A stretch of DNA of 44,682 nucleotides from JAISGQ01 sp045534445 (GCA_045534445.1 JAZSJQ010000070.1:1-44682); one strand, 5' to 3'. Positions 35,501-42,217 are shown, counted from the first letter of the stretch. Translations and numbers: made by a program. Notes: generated by a model not told the origin, from the sequence alone.

Positions 35501-37732
35501 GAGGAAAGAGAGCTTCCCGAGAAGTCCGCTGAGGCTGACTTCACCGTTGAAAAAGACTGCGGACTTAATGTCACAAAGTCCGTAACTCCCGAAACACAGG
35601 TTATCGGCGGCGATGTATTCTACACCATCACCGTTGAAAACACAGGTGACACAGCTCTCAACAACGTTACAGTTACTGATGAGATGCTCCAGAAGGAGTG
35701 GTCCATCGACAGACTCGAGAGCGGCAAGACTGAGGTATTTACCGTCAAATACACCGTTCCCACCGATTGGGACTGCACAAAGCTCATTGAGAATATCGCA
35801 GTTGCAGAAGGTACTCCCGATGGCGAGGATACACCTGTTTCTGACAGTGATACAGCAGTTCTCACTCCTACCGAGGTACCCCTTAACGATGACATCAGAA
35901 TAACCAAGAGAGTTTCCGGCAAGGAAACAAACTTCAACCCCGGAGACACTGTGGTCTATACCATTCTCGTTGAGAACCTTGGTGAGACCGACTACAAGAA
36001 CCTCAAGGTAACTGACGACAAGCTCGAGAAGGAATGGACAATTCCCGAACTTCCTGCAGGCGAGACCTATATTATCCCCGTTGCGGAAAGCACACTTATC
36101 CTCTCTGAGACTCAGAGCGCAGGCGAGTTTGTGAATACTGCAACTCTCCTTGACAAGGACGGCAACAAGCTCGACGAAGACAGCGAGGTAATCAATGTTC
36201 TCGAAAAGAGAGAGCTTGACCTTGTAAAGTCTGTGAACGTAGAAAACGCAAAGCCCGGCGACACACTTGTTTACACAATTCTTGTCACAAACACAGGTAA
36301 CGCAGAGCTCAGCAATGTTACTGTTGAGGATAAGCTTGGCGGCGGTGAATGGGTACTGCCCGAGAGTATTCCCGAGGGAATCGGTGAGATCTCCGTCACC
36401 GATCTCGGAACAGTTACCATCGACAGCATCGCTGTCAACGCAGAGGCACTTCAGCTTAATTACAACTATGTAGTTCCCGAGACAATGAAGTCCGGTGAGA
36501 AGCTTGTAAATGTCGCTGTGGCATCTGCAACCGACACCGAACCTGCTGAGGATTCCGCCGTCACCGATATAGTTATTCCCGGTCTTGAGGTAACAAAGAC
36601 TGCCGCTGCACCTGTTGTACAGCCCAGCGGTAAGGCAGAGTTCTACATTACTGTTACAAACACCGGTGATACTGAACTTACAAATGTCAGCGTTACCGAT
36701 ATTCTTCCCATAGAATATGATGGTGAGGAATATGAGGCAAATGAGGTATTTGCAGTTATCGAAAAGCTCGAATCAGGCAAGCATGAGACCTTTAAGGTAG
36801 CTTATACTGTCCCTGCCGATGCACAGGCTGACAGCGAGATCGTGAATACCGCTTCTGCCACTGCAGATAACGGAGTAACCGATCAGGACAGCGACAGCGT
36901 CACAGTTATGATTCCTGTACAGGGCGTATCTGACTTCACAATCAGAAAGTCTGCAAATATCTATGCCGCAAAGCCCGGTGCGACCGTTGTTTACAACATT
37001 ATAGTTACCAACACAGGCAATACTGTTCTGACAGGCATCGTAGTCACCGATTCTCTGCCCGTGACATATAACAATGCTGCATACGAAGCAAATGCTCCTT
37101 TTGCAACAATAGATAGTCTTGAACCCGGTGCGTCAAAGTCATTTGAGGTAAGTTATCTGATACCCGAAAACACTCAGGCTGGTACTCAGATAGTCAACAA
37201 GGCGACCGCAGACCCTGCGGAGCTCGATCCGAAGACAGGCGAATGTGTGGTTCAGGCACTCCCCAAGGATCAGCCTGACTACTCCATTGTTAAGGTTGCC
37301 AATGTAAATACAGTTCGCCCCGGTGATACCGTAACCTACTCCATAGTTGTTACAAATACCGGTAACTGTGACCTTGTTGACTTCTCTATCCATGATGACC
37401 TGCTCAATAAGGATTACTACATCGGCACACTTAAGGTAGGTCAGGTTTGGAAGACCAATGCTGGCGAGGCTTCATACAGAATCCCCGATAATGCACAGGA
37501 TACTTCCAAGATCTCCAACACCGCATCCAGCTCTGTTCTCGGTGCAACTACCACCAATAAGAAGAGCACATGGACACTCGTTGTTCAGGATGACGGCAAG
37601 GGCGTTTATGCACCCGATACAGGTGACGATGACGGTTTTGAAGCCATCGCAGTTGTAATTTCAATTATTTCTGCACTTGCTCTTCTTGCATGTGTTCTTA
37701 TTCCTAAAAAGCGCACTTCACGCAGAAGATAG
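26543..37732 (+). CDS. Giant secreted DUF11/fibro-slime surface protein with sorting signal
   Basis: 3,729 residues from ATG 26543 (AAGGGGG upstream). Order: signal peptide 1-49 (cleavage after VSA); a beta-rich domain to about 216; a Gly/Asp/Glu/Pro linker (217-250); a second beta-sandwich with aromatic-rich GDGWGWDYNG (about 280-490); a fibro-slime domain (about 490-800) with FMFTGDDDFWLFIDGVLVLD, GGVHQ and YHDLTIYYMERSTSAS; about 24 DUF11 repeats of 105-130 residues with the ITVTNTGNVTLxNVxVTD theme (about 800-3,690); then APDTG (3690-3694), a hydrophobic helix and the basic end KKRTSRRR. It should be exported and attached to the wall as a very long, thin stalk with the N-terminal domains at the tip. 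Such proteins act as adhesins; the ligand is unknown. No sortase gene is nearby. It is a single-gene unit with its own promoter and terminator. Confidence 0.93.
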   Translation: MLRNRFKEIKGTRRIGTRLLSVLFCAILLFNLIFNTLCLNPIGGLEVSAESVTLTIPDTWEILEDGSYGLTSTGEINDISNGNWHTVENVAQATTTGNGVTLVPDGRGGDGIGFMYYINLGPQPEGTYTLTYTAYGQVRNGGNISTSWPAQAMMFIYAGDDLNANSNITSALKIQGNTNQRELSVDLSENQNLYVGVYMNKETYTILIPSMTVTGETTGGAGTDEPGDEPGDEPGGGNTGGETGDTSDVQKNAANASSITAPSTPDANGVQDNKSYLGLYGGSITASSNSHATTNNSNAGDFNFSFEANNDTTGDGWGWDYNGNATIISEPYNVSNVNPDGGYPSNFSKQFYGPTDGGTYLARLQPGSSGASITQIITGLNPDYYYRVGVDVMTLGLGEATFTAAAPGTAADERGTYHINSNLGSFGDGLESNRVDQITKFHSCYVYAKPNAAGELQLTLNTGLNGYDDGDNMETYNSRYTLWADKVRLRTYEFPKGESITVPIKLYDYSFRDPDTAKFFEFTWGTTEQQQGVRPGLVAGVLDENGRPVFTDEVKYYNNLQSNLHANPSSAIDLSADRLNNKVGMFREDAIDSAITLYKMEYNDSYVVDGQNMEGYYVYDSDNDYHASDCADGYVEGSENGFFPLCDTGTDAEGIRHNYHFGMEFNAQFLVAEDSDEKFMFTGDDDFWLFIDGVLVLDIGGVHQAITGTINLANSTTTTFNQGSNNGNSAYLYTVARNSLISVYGENDPRVDEKLIEMFGENPNTNSKLAPGYHDLTIYYMERSTSASNLKLITNLAFADLTVGKKGFKAIPVTDGNGIVSGYAPITNDTLVEDGDYILYTVAVENPSTLPAENMLFIDSAPLGTSFVNGSLSYYKLVDGERVVIDPATQNLELTATEVGGSIKVPANETMYIEFVAVVDSVNGATGHVDSITNTVTVNETTATTDPLYTDPLDVDKVVTDSEKTYGPGDVITYKITVTNICPETLTDISLYEALTGQYGSWMLGSDPYIEKLEPGQYTELFFQYTVQPEDLINGAVDNTVTARVNYHGNVSEVTDDETVPVVPNDPKIEVEKAAVAEGGTPDFENGDIIARPGTTVDYYIRVTNTGDTALTDITVTDDHDVTYNGTKYTAGSVIVTIPALALNESVNVGPLKYEIPENALVSDAFTNIGTASTTYNGEEVTESDDAITEIAAEPGLRTVKSVFDNETGAYADETTIEKGQSVTFQFYFKNTGNVPLTITSVKDIMDPASITALDWINSYEGFVLEPGQDKTFTGQVTFPENISVDKAVNTIEVYAEYTDPATDSTAQYQPYPVTDTAQVNLLDPKEPGIKVTKAITKINDTANTKQFPTVEPGDTITYTITVENTGNCELNVELTDICDIEGVQLSESSFTLAKGEKKTVTATAVVPEGAANASVITNTANAVGTVPDTDITVEDSDDAYAVVKNENIVPAIDLKKSVSPSTAAPGQVVTYTITVTNIGNVELSDVVITDNRIFDGNAVSTSGWTQTEGTAGKYTVSGTLAVGESKTVTYQYTVPENLATGDSFVNIASVSAKNPNDPASPVEDTDNATVTVGKSASMDVTKVVSDRNANPGQTVTYTITVLNNGTTDLTNITVTSDILTKNGIELAKPAGWDGVLAQITGTLKPGQKIEKEVTFTIPDGAVTNDKFVNTITVDSAETDPVTDSAETIVGNDIYSQVTIRKIAVKKEILPGENAEYMIVVTNNSGVTINDLVVYDIADVAGVKHDLTAEGAYNVGTLAPGGVWTKTVSVPTTATTAGTVLNTAFLDNDGNFDPDDSTTYIDDDSDTVTVKNAPAISIVKTANQDRVVQGGNAVFTITVKNEGNVALTNVAVTDIFEGQWTENGVALQGAPVIDSLAAGEEKTYNFTYRVSEDTPANSTINNIAYAESNETDKVNDNAGVVVDEKPITPAPALSVNKTVSDDTAKAGEKIYFQITVTNNGNVTLYNVNLTDEFTNSLGADLTEWALACPAELKAGEVWTSPMLEYVIPADTIGGTVFNNKVTATANSVKDDPSTRLTDDDEVDVTVPMEPKVSIVKTADRATAIKGDTVTYTINVRNEGNCELKNVVITEVLTGGTWSVPGVNTYNIKNLNTVPVIPSLPIGATAVLEYSYRVTENAGETIENTVTADPENEGCESAQDDESVDVVEPPVAPAPSISVTKTVTDANPEPGDTVYFQITVTNTGNVTLHEIDLTDSFKKLAGITAEETLSTAGWDLDCKATLAPGESWRSAPLAFAVDNDMAGGEKFRNTVTVTSKYENEDGELTPLAPQQANADLTVANVPELKITKTVNVSEAKIGDSVVYTIVVENIGNCDIANVRVTDSIAGGTWKENGTTLASAPVIANLEMGGSRTYTYTVTVPNTAIVGAVFPNIATASATTPEGDLSVSDDANITIAETPVQAVTDIEVTKNVNTDTAKPGDTVFFWITVTNNGNVPLYNVTLSDVFTRTGATETIPTSGWNLNCKTTLMAGESWTSQPLTYVVPDTAAGGEIFNNEVTASGKSIVNGIETPATDTDDAAFTVESEPDFTIDKSVTPATQTVGGDVFYTITVKNTGNVDLKDVEVTDDMLDKEWTVGELKKGDTYVITEKYTIPADWDCEAKPTITNVAVATAVPSNGGSTIEKQDTANVTPTEKAPVSSIVINKDVVGETQRYPGETVYYTILVQNKGETDYQNLKVTDDKVGKTWTIASLKAGESYIIPVTESVLVLSDSTPAGEIVNTATLYDSSDNKLDDDTAVINVLEKPQIRIVKTAGVTEAKAGDMVTYTIFVENIGNTTLTNVRLDDTIIGGEWAQGDVILDNAPVINTLPVGGTATYTYTVAIPADAEAGEVIKNVAIVRATPPTGSDLYEEDDVDVTVAETPIIPVSSFEVTKNVSSETANVGDVVYFWITVTNTGETELTDITLEDVFTRADDAVIATDWAFTDIPTVLKVNESCSFGPFAYVVPEDTVDAEKFLNTVTVSANAIVDGEERELPEKSAEADFTVEKDCGLNVTKSVTPETQVIGGDVFYTITVENTGDTALNNVTVTDEMLQKEWSIDRLESGKTEVFTVKYTVPTDWDCTKLIENIAVAEGTPDGEDTPVSDSDTAVLTPTEVPLNDDIRITKRVSGKETNFNPGDTVVYTILVENLGETDYKNLKVTDDKLEKEWTIPELPAGETYIIPVAESTLILSETQSAGEFVNTATLLDKDGNKLDEDSEVINVLEKRELDLVKSVNVENAKPGDTLVYTILVTNTGNAELSNVTVEDKLGGGEWVLPESIPEGIGEISVTDLGTVTIDSIAVNAEALQLNYNYVVPETMKSGEKLVNVAVASATDTEPAEDSAVTDIVIPGLEVTKTAAAPVVQPSGKAEFYITVTNTGDTELTNVSVTDILPIEYDGEEYEANEVFAVIEKLESGKHETFKVAYTVPADAQADSEIVNTASATADNGVTDQDSDSVTVMIPVQGVSDFTIRKSANIYAAKPGATVVYNIIVTNTGNTVLTGIVVTDSLPVTYNNAAYEANAPFATIDSLEPGASKSFEVSYLIPENTQAGTQIVNKATADPAELDPKTGECVVQALPKDQPDYSIVKVANVNTVRPGDTVTYSIVVTNTGNCDLVDFSIHDDLLNKDYYIGTLKVGQVWKTNAGEASYRIPDNAQDTSKISNTASSSVLGATTTNKKSTWTLVVQDDGKGVYAPDTGDDDGFEAIAVVISIISALALLACVLIPKKRTSRRR
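33446..36211 (+). repeat. Two adjacent 1,383-bp blocks, each of four DUF11 types in the same order
   Basis: Block 1 is 33446-34828 (residues 2302-2762) and block 2 is 34829-36211 (2763-3223), both 461 residues. Each contains types A-B-C-D. Corresponding units share marks: A, NVRVTDSIAGG / NVRLDDTIIGG; B, FFWITVTN...DVFTR / YFWITVTN...DVFTR; C, SVTPATQTVGGDVFYTITV / SVTPETQVIGGDVFYTITV; D, GETDYQNLKVTDDK / GETDYKNLKVTDDK and VINVLEK at both ends. Within a block the four types are much less alike. Confidence 0.85.
37610..37729 (+). other. Sortase-type cell-wall sorting signal
   Basis: The encoded 40 C-terminal residues begin APDTG, continue with a short acidic spacer, then an 18-20 residue hydrophobic stretch and the charged end PKKRTSRRR. 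The motif is xPxTG rather than LPxTG, as accepted by some clostridial sortases. Confidence 0.75.
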
Positions 37733-37737
37733 TAATT

Positions 37738-37784
37738 AAAAACAGACACCGCCGACGCAACAGCATCGGCGGTGTCTGTTTTTT
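37738..37784. terminator. Strong bidirectional terminator
   Basis: An 18-bp stem, arms 37738-37755 and 37766-37783, with an A run on the left and a T run on the right. It separates the giant gene from the convergent spmB. Confidence 0.95.
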
Positions 37785-37786
37785 AC

Positions 37787-38296
37787 CTAAAAGAAAACGG
37801 ATACAGTAAGTGCTGACATTATCATACCCGTAATATCTGCGGCAAGAGCAGCAGGAAGTGTTATTCCCGTATGCTTTACACCGATACTGCCGTAGTAGAC
37901 GGCTATAGTGTAGAAGGTTGTTTCGGTTGAACCCATCATTACAGATGCGACCCTTCCGGTAAAGGTATCTGTTCCGTAATGGGTGAAAATATCCTGTATA
38001 ACGGCGAGCGCTCCGCTTCCCGATATGGGACGCAGAAGGGCAAGAGGAATGACGCCTGAAGGCATACCGATCGTTTCAGCTGCAGGCGAAATCAATGAAA
38101 CAAGGGAATCTACAGTACCTGAGGAGCGCAGCATAGCTACACATACAACAAGCCCCACAAGTGCGGGAATGATCGAAACAGTAGTTTTTATCCCTTCTTT
38201 TGCGCCCTCAAGAAACAGGTCAAATATGGGTGCTTTTCTTATAAGTGCAAAAATCAGAATCAGCGATGCGGAGGCCAGCAGAAAATAACTGCCCAT
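37787..38296 (-). CDS. spmB: Spore maturation protein SpmB
   Basis: 169 residues, multi-pass membrane protein. The family signature LLRPISGSGALAVIQD followed by SVMMGSTETTFYTIAVYYGS is clear. With SpmA it is needed for full core dehydration and heat resistance of the spore. AAAGGAG lies 9 bases before ATG 38296; a TTG at 38302 is too close to that site. It begins 2 bases after the spmA stop, so the two are translationally coupled. The start codon region and ribosome site lie inside the end of spmA. Confidence 0.94.
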   Translation of the reverse strand: MGSYFLLASASLILIFALIRKAPIFDLFLEGAKEGIKTTVSIIPALVGLVVCVAMLRSSGTVDSLVSLISPAAETIGMPSGVIPLALLRPISGSGALAVIQDIFTHYGTDTFTGRVASVMMGSTETTFYTIAVYYGSIGVKHTGITLPAALAADITGMIMSALTVSVFF

Positions 38297-38298
38297 TA

Positions 38299-38877
38299 TC
38301 AAATGCTCCTTTCAGGGGAAAACACCTTACATATAAGCAATCCGACCATGACGGACGATATGGAGGAAAGCCATACACAGGGCAGTATTTCCAAGGGTGC
38401 AGAAGAGCCTGACTGACTTCGCAGAACAGCCAGAGTGCTTGGAATAAGCTGTATTGAGGCTGTATTCAGTACCACGAAGGTTATCATATCTCTGCTTGCA
38501 TGGTCGGATCTCAGATCTTTCCTAAGTTCACTCATTGCCATAAGCCCAAGGGGTGTTGCCGCGTTTCCGAGCCCCAGAAAATTTGAAACCACGTTCATAG
38601 AAACGTGTTCTTTGGCATTGCTGTTGTATTTGAGGGAAGGCATAAGGCTGCACAGAACAGGGGACAACAGGCGCGATATTATTTCTGTAAGCCCGCTTGC
38701 ACGGGCTATATTCATAAGTCCGCCCCAGAGACACATGGCTCCGAGAAGAGTTATTGAAAGATCTATGGCATCATTACCGCCCTCTAAAAGCGCAGCAGCA
38801 GTGTCATCGGCTTTGCCGCAGAAAATCGAAAATATTACAGAGATCAGAATAAGTATTGGAAAAAGATAATTCATCAT
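38299..38877 (-). CDS. spmA: Spore maturation protein SpmA
   Basis: 192 residues with several hydrophobic helices. The segments LLGAMCLWGGLMNIARASGL and NFLGLGNAATPLGLMAM, then NTASIQLIPSTLAVLRS, are typical of SpmA (nucleoside-recognition/Gate-like fold). AAGGGG lies 10 bases before ATG 38877. No convincing vegetative promoter is seen upstream on this strand, which fits expression by a sporulation sigma factor, but I could not assign a -35/-10 pair to one. Confidence 0.93.
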   Translation of the reverse strand: MMNYLFPILILISVIFSIFCGKADDTAAALLEGGNDAIDLSITLLGAMCLWGGLMNIARASGLTEIISRLLSPVLCSLMPSLKYNSNAKEHVSMNVVSNFLGLGNAATPLGLMAMSELRKDLRSDHASRDMITFVVLNTASIQLIPSTLAVLRSQSGSSAPLEILPCVWLSSISSVMVGLLICKVFSPERSI

Positions 38878-38920
38878 AATCTGCAAACCCCTTGAATATG
38901 CCTTATTTTACGCTAAATAA

Positions 38921-38948
38921 TTGACATCAAAACTATATATGGTATAAT
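38921..38948 (+). promoter_or_regulatory. Consensus extended -10 promoter for the 39051 gene cluster
   Basis: TTGACA (38921-38926), 16-bp spacer ending TGG, TATAAT (38943-38948). Both hexamers are perfect and an extended TGN is present, making it one of the strongest promoters of the window. The leader is about 95 bases; no known riboswitch was recognised in it. Confidence 0.85.
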
Positions 38949-39050
38949 ATATTCTCATAAAACAATTGCGCTGTGGCGCAGTTACTGTGATATTGATATA
39001 CACTATTTGTATGTCAGCGAAAAAAATTTATGACGGGCAGGTGAGAGCAG

Positions 39051-39563
39051 GTGGAGGACAGCAGAAATAAAAAGAACTCTTCCTTGAGAAATAACGCATC
39101 ATCAACACCGGCTCATCTTCTTGCCAGTGTACTGGAACAAAGGTATTCTCATAAATCAACTGCAAAGATAAAGGATAAGGACGAGAAACCCGATCCGATG
39201 ACCTTTCCCGCAGTGCAGAAGGCATTGGGGCCAATGTATTCAACAATCGTTGAGATCGTTGAAGAAGAAACAGAAAACGAAGAAGTTCTTTCCGAAGACG
39301 GAACAGAAGGCGTTTCTTCAATCAATGTAAAAGGGCTTAATGAACAACTTCTGAATATGGTGGACGAAATAGAGCAGAGCGACAGAGAGCGTGAGAAGGA
39401 GAAAAAGGCTGTTGTCATTGAGGTTCAGAAAAAGAAAGAGGATCCTTATAACCGTTCGGTAAACTATCATTCAACATCATTTGACGATCTGGATACAATT
39501 GAGATCTCAGATGATGTGGCTATAGAAACCATCGTTTCAGAATCCGGGAGACGGAAAAATTGA
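39051..39563 (+). CDS. Hydrophilic acidic protein of unknown function
   Basis: 170 residues, no membrane helix, no recognised domain. It is rich in Lys/Asn/Ser at the N-terminus (MEDSRNKKNSSLRNN, then AHLLASVLEQRYSHK) and in Glu/Asp later (IVEEETENEEVLSED, with a possible coiled coil near 95-125). Translation probably starts at GTG 39051; AGGTGA at 39039-39044 is 6 bases upstream. It is followed after 23 bases by a six-TM protein and appears to be the first gene of a three-gene operon. A cytoplasmic partner of those membrane proteins is a reasonable guess only. Confidence 0.68.
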   Translation: MEDSRNKKNSSLRNNASSTPAHLLASVLEQRYSHKSTAKIKDKDEKPDPMTFPAVQKALGPMYSTIVEIVEEETENEEVLSEDGTEGVSSINVKGLNEQLLNMVDEIEQSDREREKEKKAVVIEVQKKKEDPYNRSVNYHSTSFDDLDTIEISDDVAIETIVSESGRRKN

Positions 39564-39586
39564 TTTTGAAGTGAGGCGCTTTTTTA

Positions 39587-41044
39587 ATGAGAAATAACAG
39601 ACAGGTCGGTCTTGACGGAAAGGTATTTCTGACAAGCTGTCTTAAAAGAAGCTCAATATATGTGATAGGTGTAATTTTATTCGGCATCATAAATGCTGTT
39701 GCTGACGTTATGAAGCTTACAGGCAAAAGCGGTGCCGCAATGAGCTCGCTTACATCAACGCTTGTATCACTTGATCTTATTGTCAGCCTTATGTTTGTCG
39801 TTGTTGTATTCTATGCCTATTTTCTTGAGTGCGGCTCAAGCATACCTGTGCTGAGAGAAAAACCGCTGATAATTTTAGGCTATTGCAGGCTCGCGTATAA
39901 TGTATTGCTCTGCTATTACATCATTTACAGGGCAATGTACTGCATCGTAAACGGCGGCAAGGTTCCTTTCGGCGTACTTGCATTCTATTTTGTCTACATG
40001 ATCGTTACATTCATGTCAATACTTGTATGCTGCTTTATCATTAATGTTATTTCGCGCAATATGATAAGGCGTGTGTACATCCGATCTCTCAGAAATATGG
40101 CTGTGGTCGGTATTGTGTTTACCGCGCTTACCTCCATAATGTATATCATTGCCAGATTCTGGATAGGCGATATAGGCGATGAGTTCTTTACAGGTGCATT
40201 CTGCGATCTGCTCAGACTTTGCATTGCGCCGATATTCTACCTCTGTGTATGGGTTGTACTGCTCAAGGCACGCACCGTTACTTCAGAAGTATTCGGTGAA
40301 GTTGATGCTGCAATCAGAGACAGACGATATCAGATCACCTATACGGATAAGTCTAAGGAAACCGAAGAAAAAGGCGAGAGCAAGAAGCTTAAAAACAGCA
40401 AGGCAAAGGCGGCTTCCGCTGCTGCAACCGTAGCTGCGATTGAAGCTCAGATAGCTCAGCAGGCACTGCCTGAGGCTAAAAAGCCTGCCGAAGAGATTCC
40501 TGCTAAAGAACCTGAGAAGCGGGATGAAAAAGAATCTGCCCCTGCATCTGCCGAGGCAATATATCCTCAGCAGGTCATAACCGAGAATACGGTAAAAACA
40601 AGAGAAAGTAAAATCAAGGACGAAAAGCTTAGAAAAGCTGTATCTGAGGCTGTTGAAAAGGCGATCAGAGAAGATGAGGCTTTAGCTGATGCACAAATCG
40701 ATACGCAGAATAAATCTCAGAAGCCTGCGGCACAGTCGAAAATGCCTGTCATGGACTTTGATCCTTATGCCCAGGCTGAGAGAGCTCAGCCTCGTGTACG
40801 TCCCAATCAGCCAAACGGCGGTAATAAAAAGCCTGCTCAGAATATGCAGCAGCGCCCTGTAAATCCTCAGAACAGAAACAGACCTCAGCAGAATCTCCAG
40901 CAGAGACCTCAGAATAACGGTCAGCAGAGAAAGATCCAACCGCAGAGTCAGGGCTCAAATGCTCACAGAAGTACTCAGCAGAGAAATGCGCCCCAGCAGA
41001 GACCTCAGCGTCAGGGGCAGAATTATAACCAGAGAAAAAAGTAA
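39587..41044 (+). CDS. Six-TM membrane protein with Q/N/R/P-rich tail
   Basis: 485 residues, family not recognised. Six hydrophobic helices fit at about 22-43, 61-82, 95-117, 125-155, 170-193 and 200-227. The remaining 258 residues are cytoplasmic and low-complexity: first Ala/Lys/Glu-rich helical (KAASAAATVAAIEAQIAQQA), then about 85 residues of Gln, Asn, Arg and Pro (QQRPVNPQNRNRPQQNLQQ). The tail resembles the cytoplasmic N-terminus of MltG in this window in composition. GTGAGG precedes the ATG. It is between two other unknown genes in the same operon. The disordered tail may recruit partners or nucleic acid; this is speculation. Confidence 0.72.
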   Translation: MRNNRQVGLDGKVFLTSCLKRSSIYVIGVILFGIINAVADVMKLTGKSGAAMSSLTSTLVSLDLIVSLMFVVVVFYAYFLECGSSIPVLREKPLIILGYCRLAYNVLLCYYIIYRAMYCIVNGGKVPFGVLAFYFVYMIVTFMSILVCCFIINVISRNMIRRVYIRSLRNMAVVGIVFTALTSIMYIIARFWIGDIGDEFFTGAFCDLLRLCIAPIFYLCVWVVLLKARTVTSEVFGEVDAAIRDRRYQITYTDKSKETEEKGESKKLKNSKAKAASAAATVAAIEAQIAQQALPEAKKPAEEIPAKEPEKRDEKESAPASAEAIYPQQVITENTVKTRESKIKDEKLRKAVSEAVEKAIREDEALADAQIDTQNKSQKPAAQSKMPVMDFDPYAQAERAQPRVRPNQPNGGNKKPAQNMQQRPVNPQNRNRPQQNLQQRPQNNGQQRKIQPQSQGSNAHRSTQQRNAPQQRPQRQGQNYNQRKK

Positions 41045-41062
41045 TTAGTGAGGTGAGCTGTC

Positions 41063-42217
41063 ATGGCTCAGAAAAGAAAAGTGCGTGAGCTGCCGCAGTA
41101 TAATACAGAAATGTATATGGCGCGCCTTACTTTTAAAAATTATGGGGTGCATTTCTGCACCCTTATAATTTGTATTTATACAGTGTGCAGAGTGATTTTC
41201 TCAGTAACAGCAATGGCAGGCGGCGGAAATGTGCTTATTGCGCTTCTGTCATCAGCAGGTTTGATACTCTTGTCCATCGGCTCTGTGTGTGCGCTGATAT
41301 TTTCCCGTGACGGCGGTGACAGACAGTATCTGGTGCTTACATTATCGATAATAGGCACGTCAGTTCTCGTCGGTGCAGGTGTTTTGGAGATAATATTTCT
41401 GAAGGCTGATGCAGAAACGATTTTCCAGCTTCTGTTTATCATTTCCGCGGTGGTTTTATCTGTGTCACTTCTGTCTGCCGCAAAAGGCACATCAGCAAAT
41501 ACTGCAGGTGCTTATCTTCTGGGATTTTCAGGTATCGCAACATTGATCTTTTCAGCCATTGCGCTGTATTCGGCAGCTTCAGCTCTCGGTGCCTGCTTTG
41601 CAGATACATATGAATGGGGATTCTTTTCGACAGATGATGTTGATGTGAATTCCATCGAGATAAAATGGTATTTTCTTAACTCGAATGTAGCCAGCAGTAC
41701 TGTAAAGGCTGTTTTCTTTACACGTTTTGTTGAACGAATCGCATTTCTTATTGTTCTGATTTCAGTATCTGCTGCAGCCTTAAAGATTGCACCTTATATA
41801 AAGCAGCAGAAAAAGAGTGTTGATTTTGCTCAGGAGGCAGGCGGTTTTTCCGCATTTGACGGTGATGACTTCAGGACAATATCAAAAAAACGAGCCTCTG
41901 AAAATGTAAGAAATCAATCCTACTACGGAATCGGAAGCCTTGACAGGAGCGACGACGGCTACCGCGAGCCTGAGGTACAACATAAGACTCCGAAATACAA
42001 GACCAACGAATATGGCGATTACCTCGATGAGGAAACCGGTATATTCTATTATTACGATAATCGGACAGGTCAGTATTATTATCTTGATGAAAAAACAGGA
42101 GAATATCGTTATAAACAGGAAACTGTAAATAATACAGCTTCAGCTCAGGGCGATGCAATGCCATGGGATCTTGATAACACTCCTGAGGATGATGAAGACA
42201 ATATTTATAATTATTAA
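41063..42217 (+). CDS. Six-TM membrane protein with tyrosine-rich C-terminal repeats
   Basis: 384 residues, family not recognised. Helices fit at about 24-50, 55-79, 86-112, 118-138, 146-174 and 212-243. The 140-residue cytoplasmic tail ends in three short tandem units with a period of about 11 residues (YLDEETGIFYY, YDNRTGQYYY, LDEKTGEYRYK; residues 320-351), then an acidic end with MPWDLDN. The pattern recalls the octamer repeats of eukaryotic OCRE domains and WW-like Tyr motifs, but no homology is claimed. GAGGTGA precedes the ATG. It has the same number of helices as its upstream neighbour, so the two may be a paired membrane complex. Confidence 0.72.
   Translation: MAQKRKVRELPQYNTEMYMARLTFKNYGVHFCTLIICIYTVCRVIFSVTAMAGGGNVLIALLSSAGLILLSIGSVCALIFSRDGGDRQYLVLTLSIIGTSVLVGAGVLEIIFLKADAETIFQLLFIISAVVLSVSLLSAAKGTSANTAGAYLLGFSGIATLIFSAIALYSAASALGACFADTYEWGFFSTDDVDVNSIEIKWYFLNSNVASSTVKAVFFTRFVERIAFLIVLISVSAAALKIAPYIKQQKKSVDFAQEAGGFSAFDGDDFRTISKKRASENVRNQSYYGIGSLDRSDDGYREPEVQHKTPKYKTNEYGDYLDEETGIFYYYDNRTGQYYYLDEKTGEYRYKQETVNNTASAQGDAMPWDLDNTPEDDEDNIYNY

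Noticed and set aside
26543..37732. Horizontal transfer of the giant gene
   Set aside because: Codon choice looks like that of the neighbouring genes, and no integrase, IS or direct repeat flanks it.
38878..38935. Sporulation sigma (E or G) promoter for spmA
   Set aside because: GTCAATT and CATATTCA are present but 18 bases apart, too far for a sigma-E promoter; no sigma-G match is convincing.
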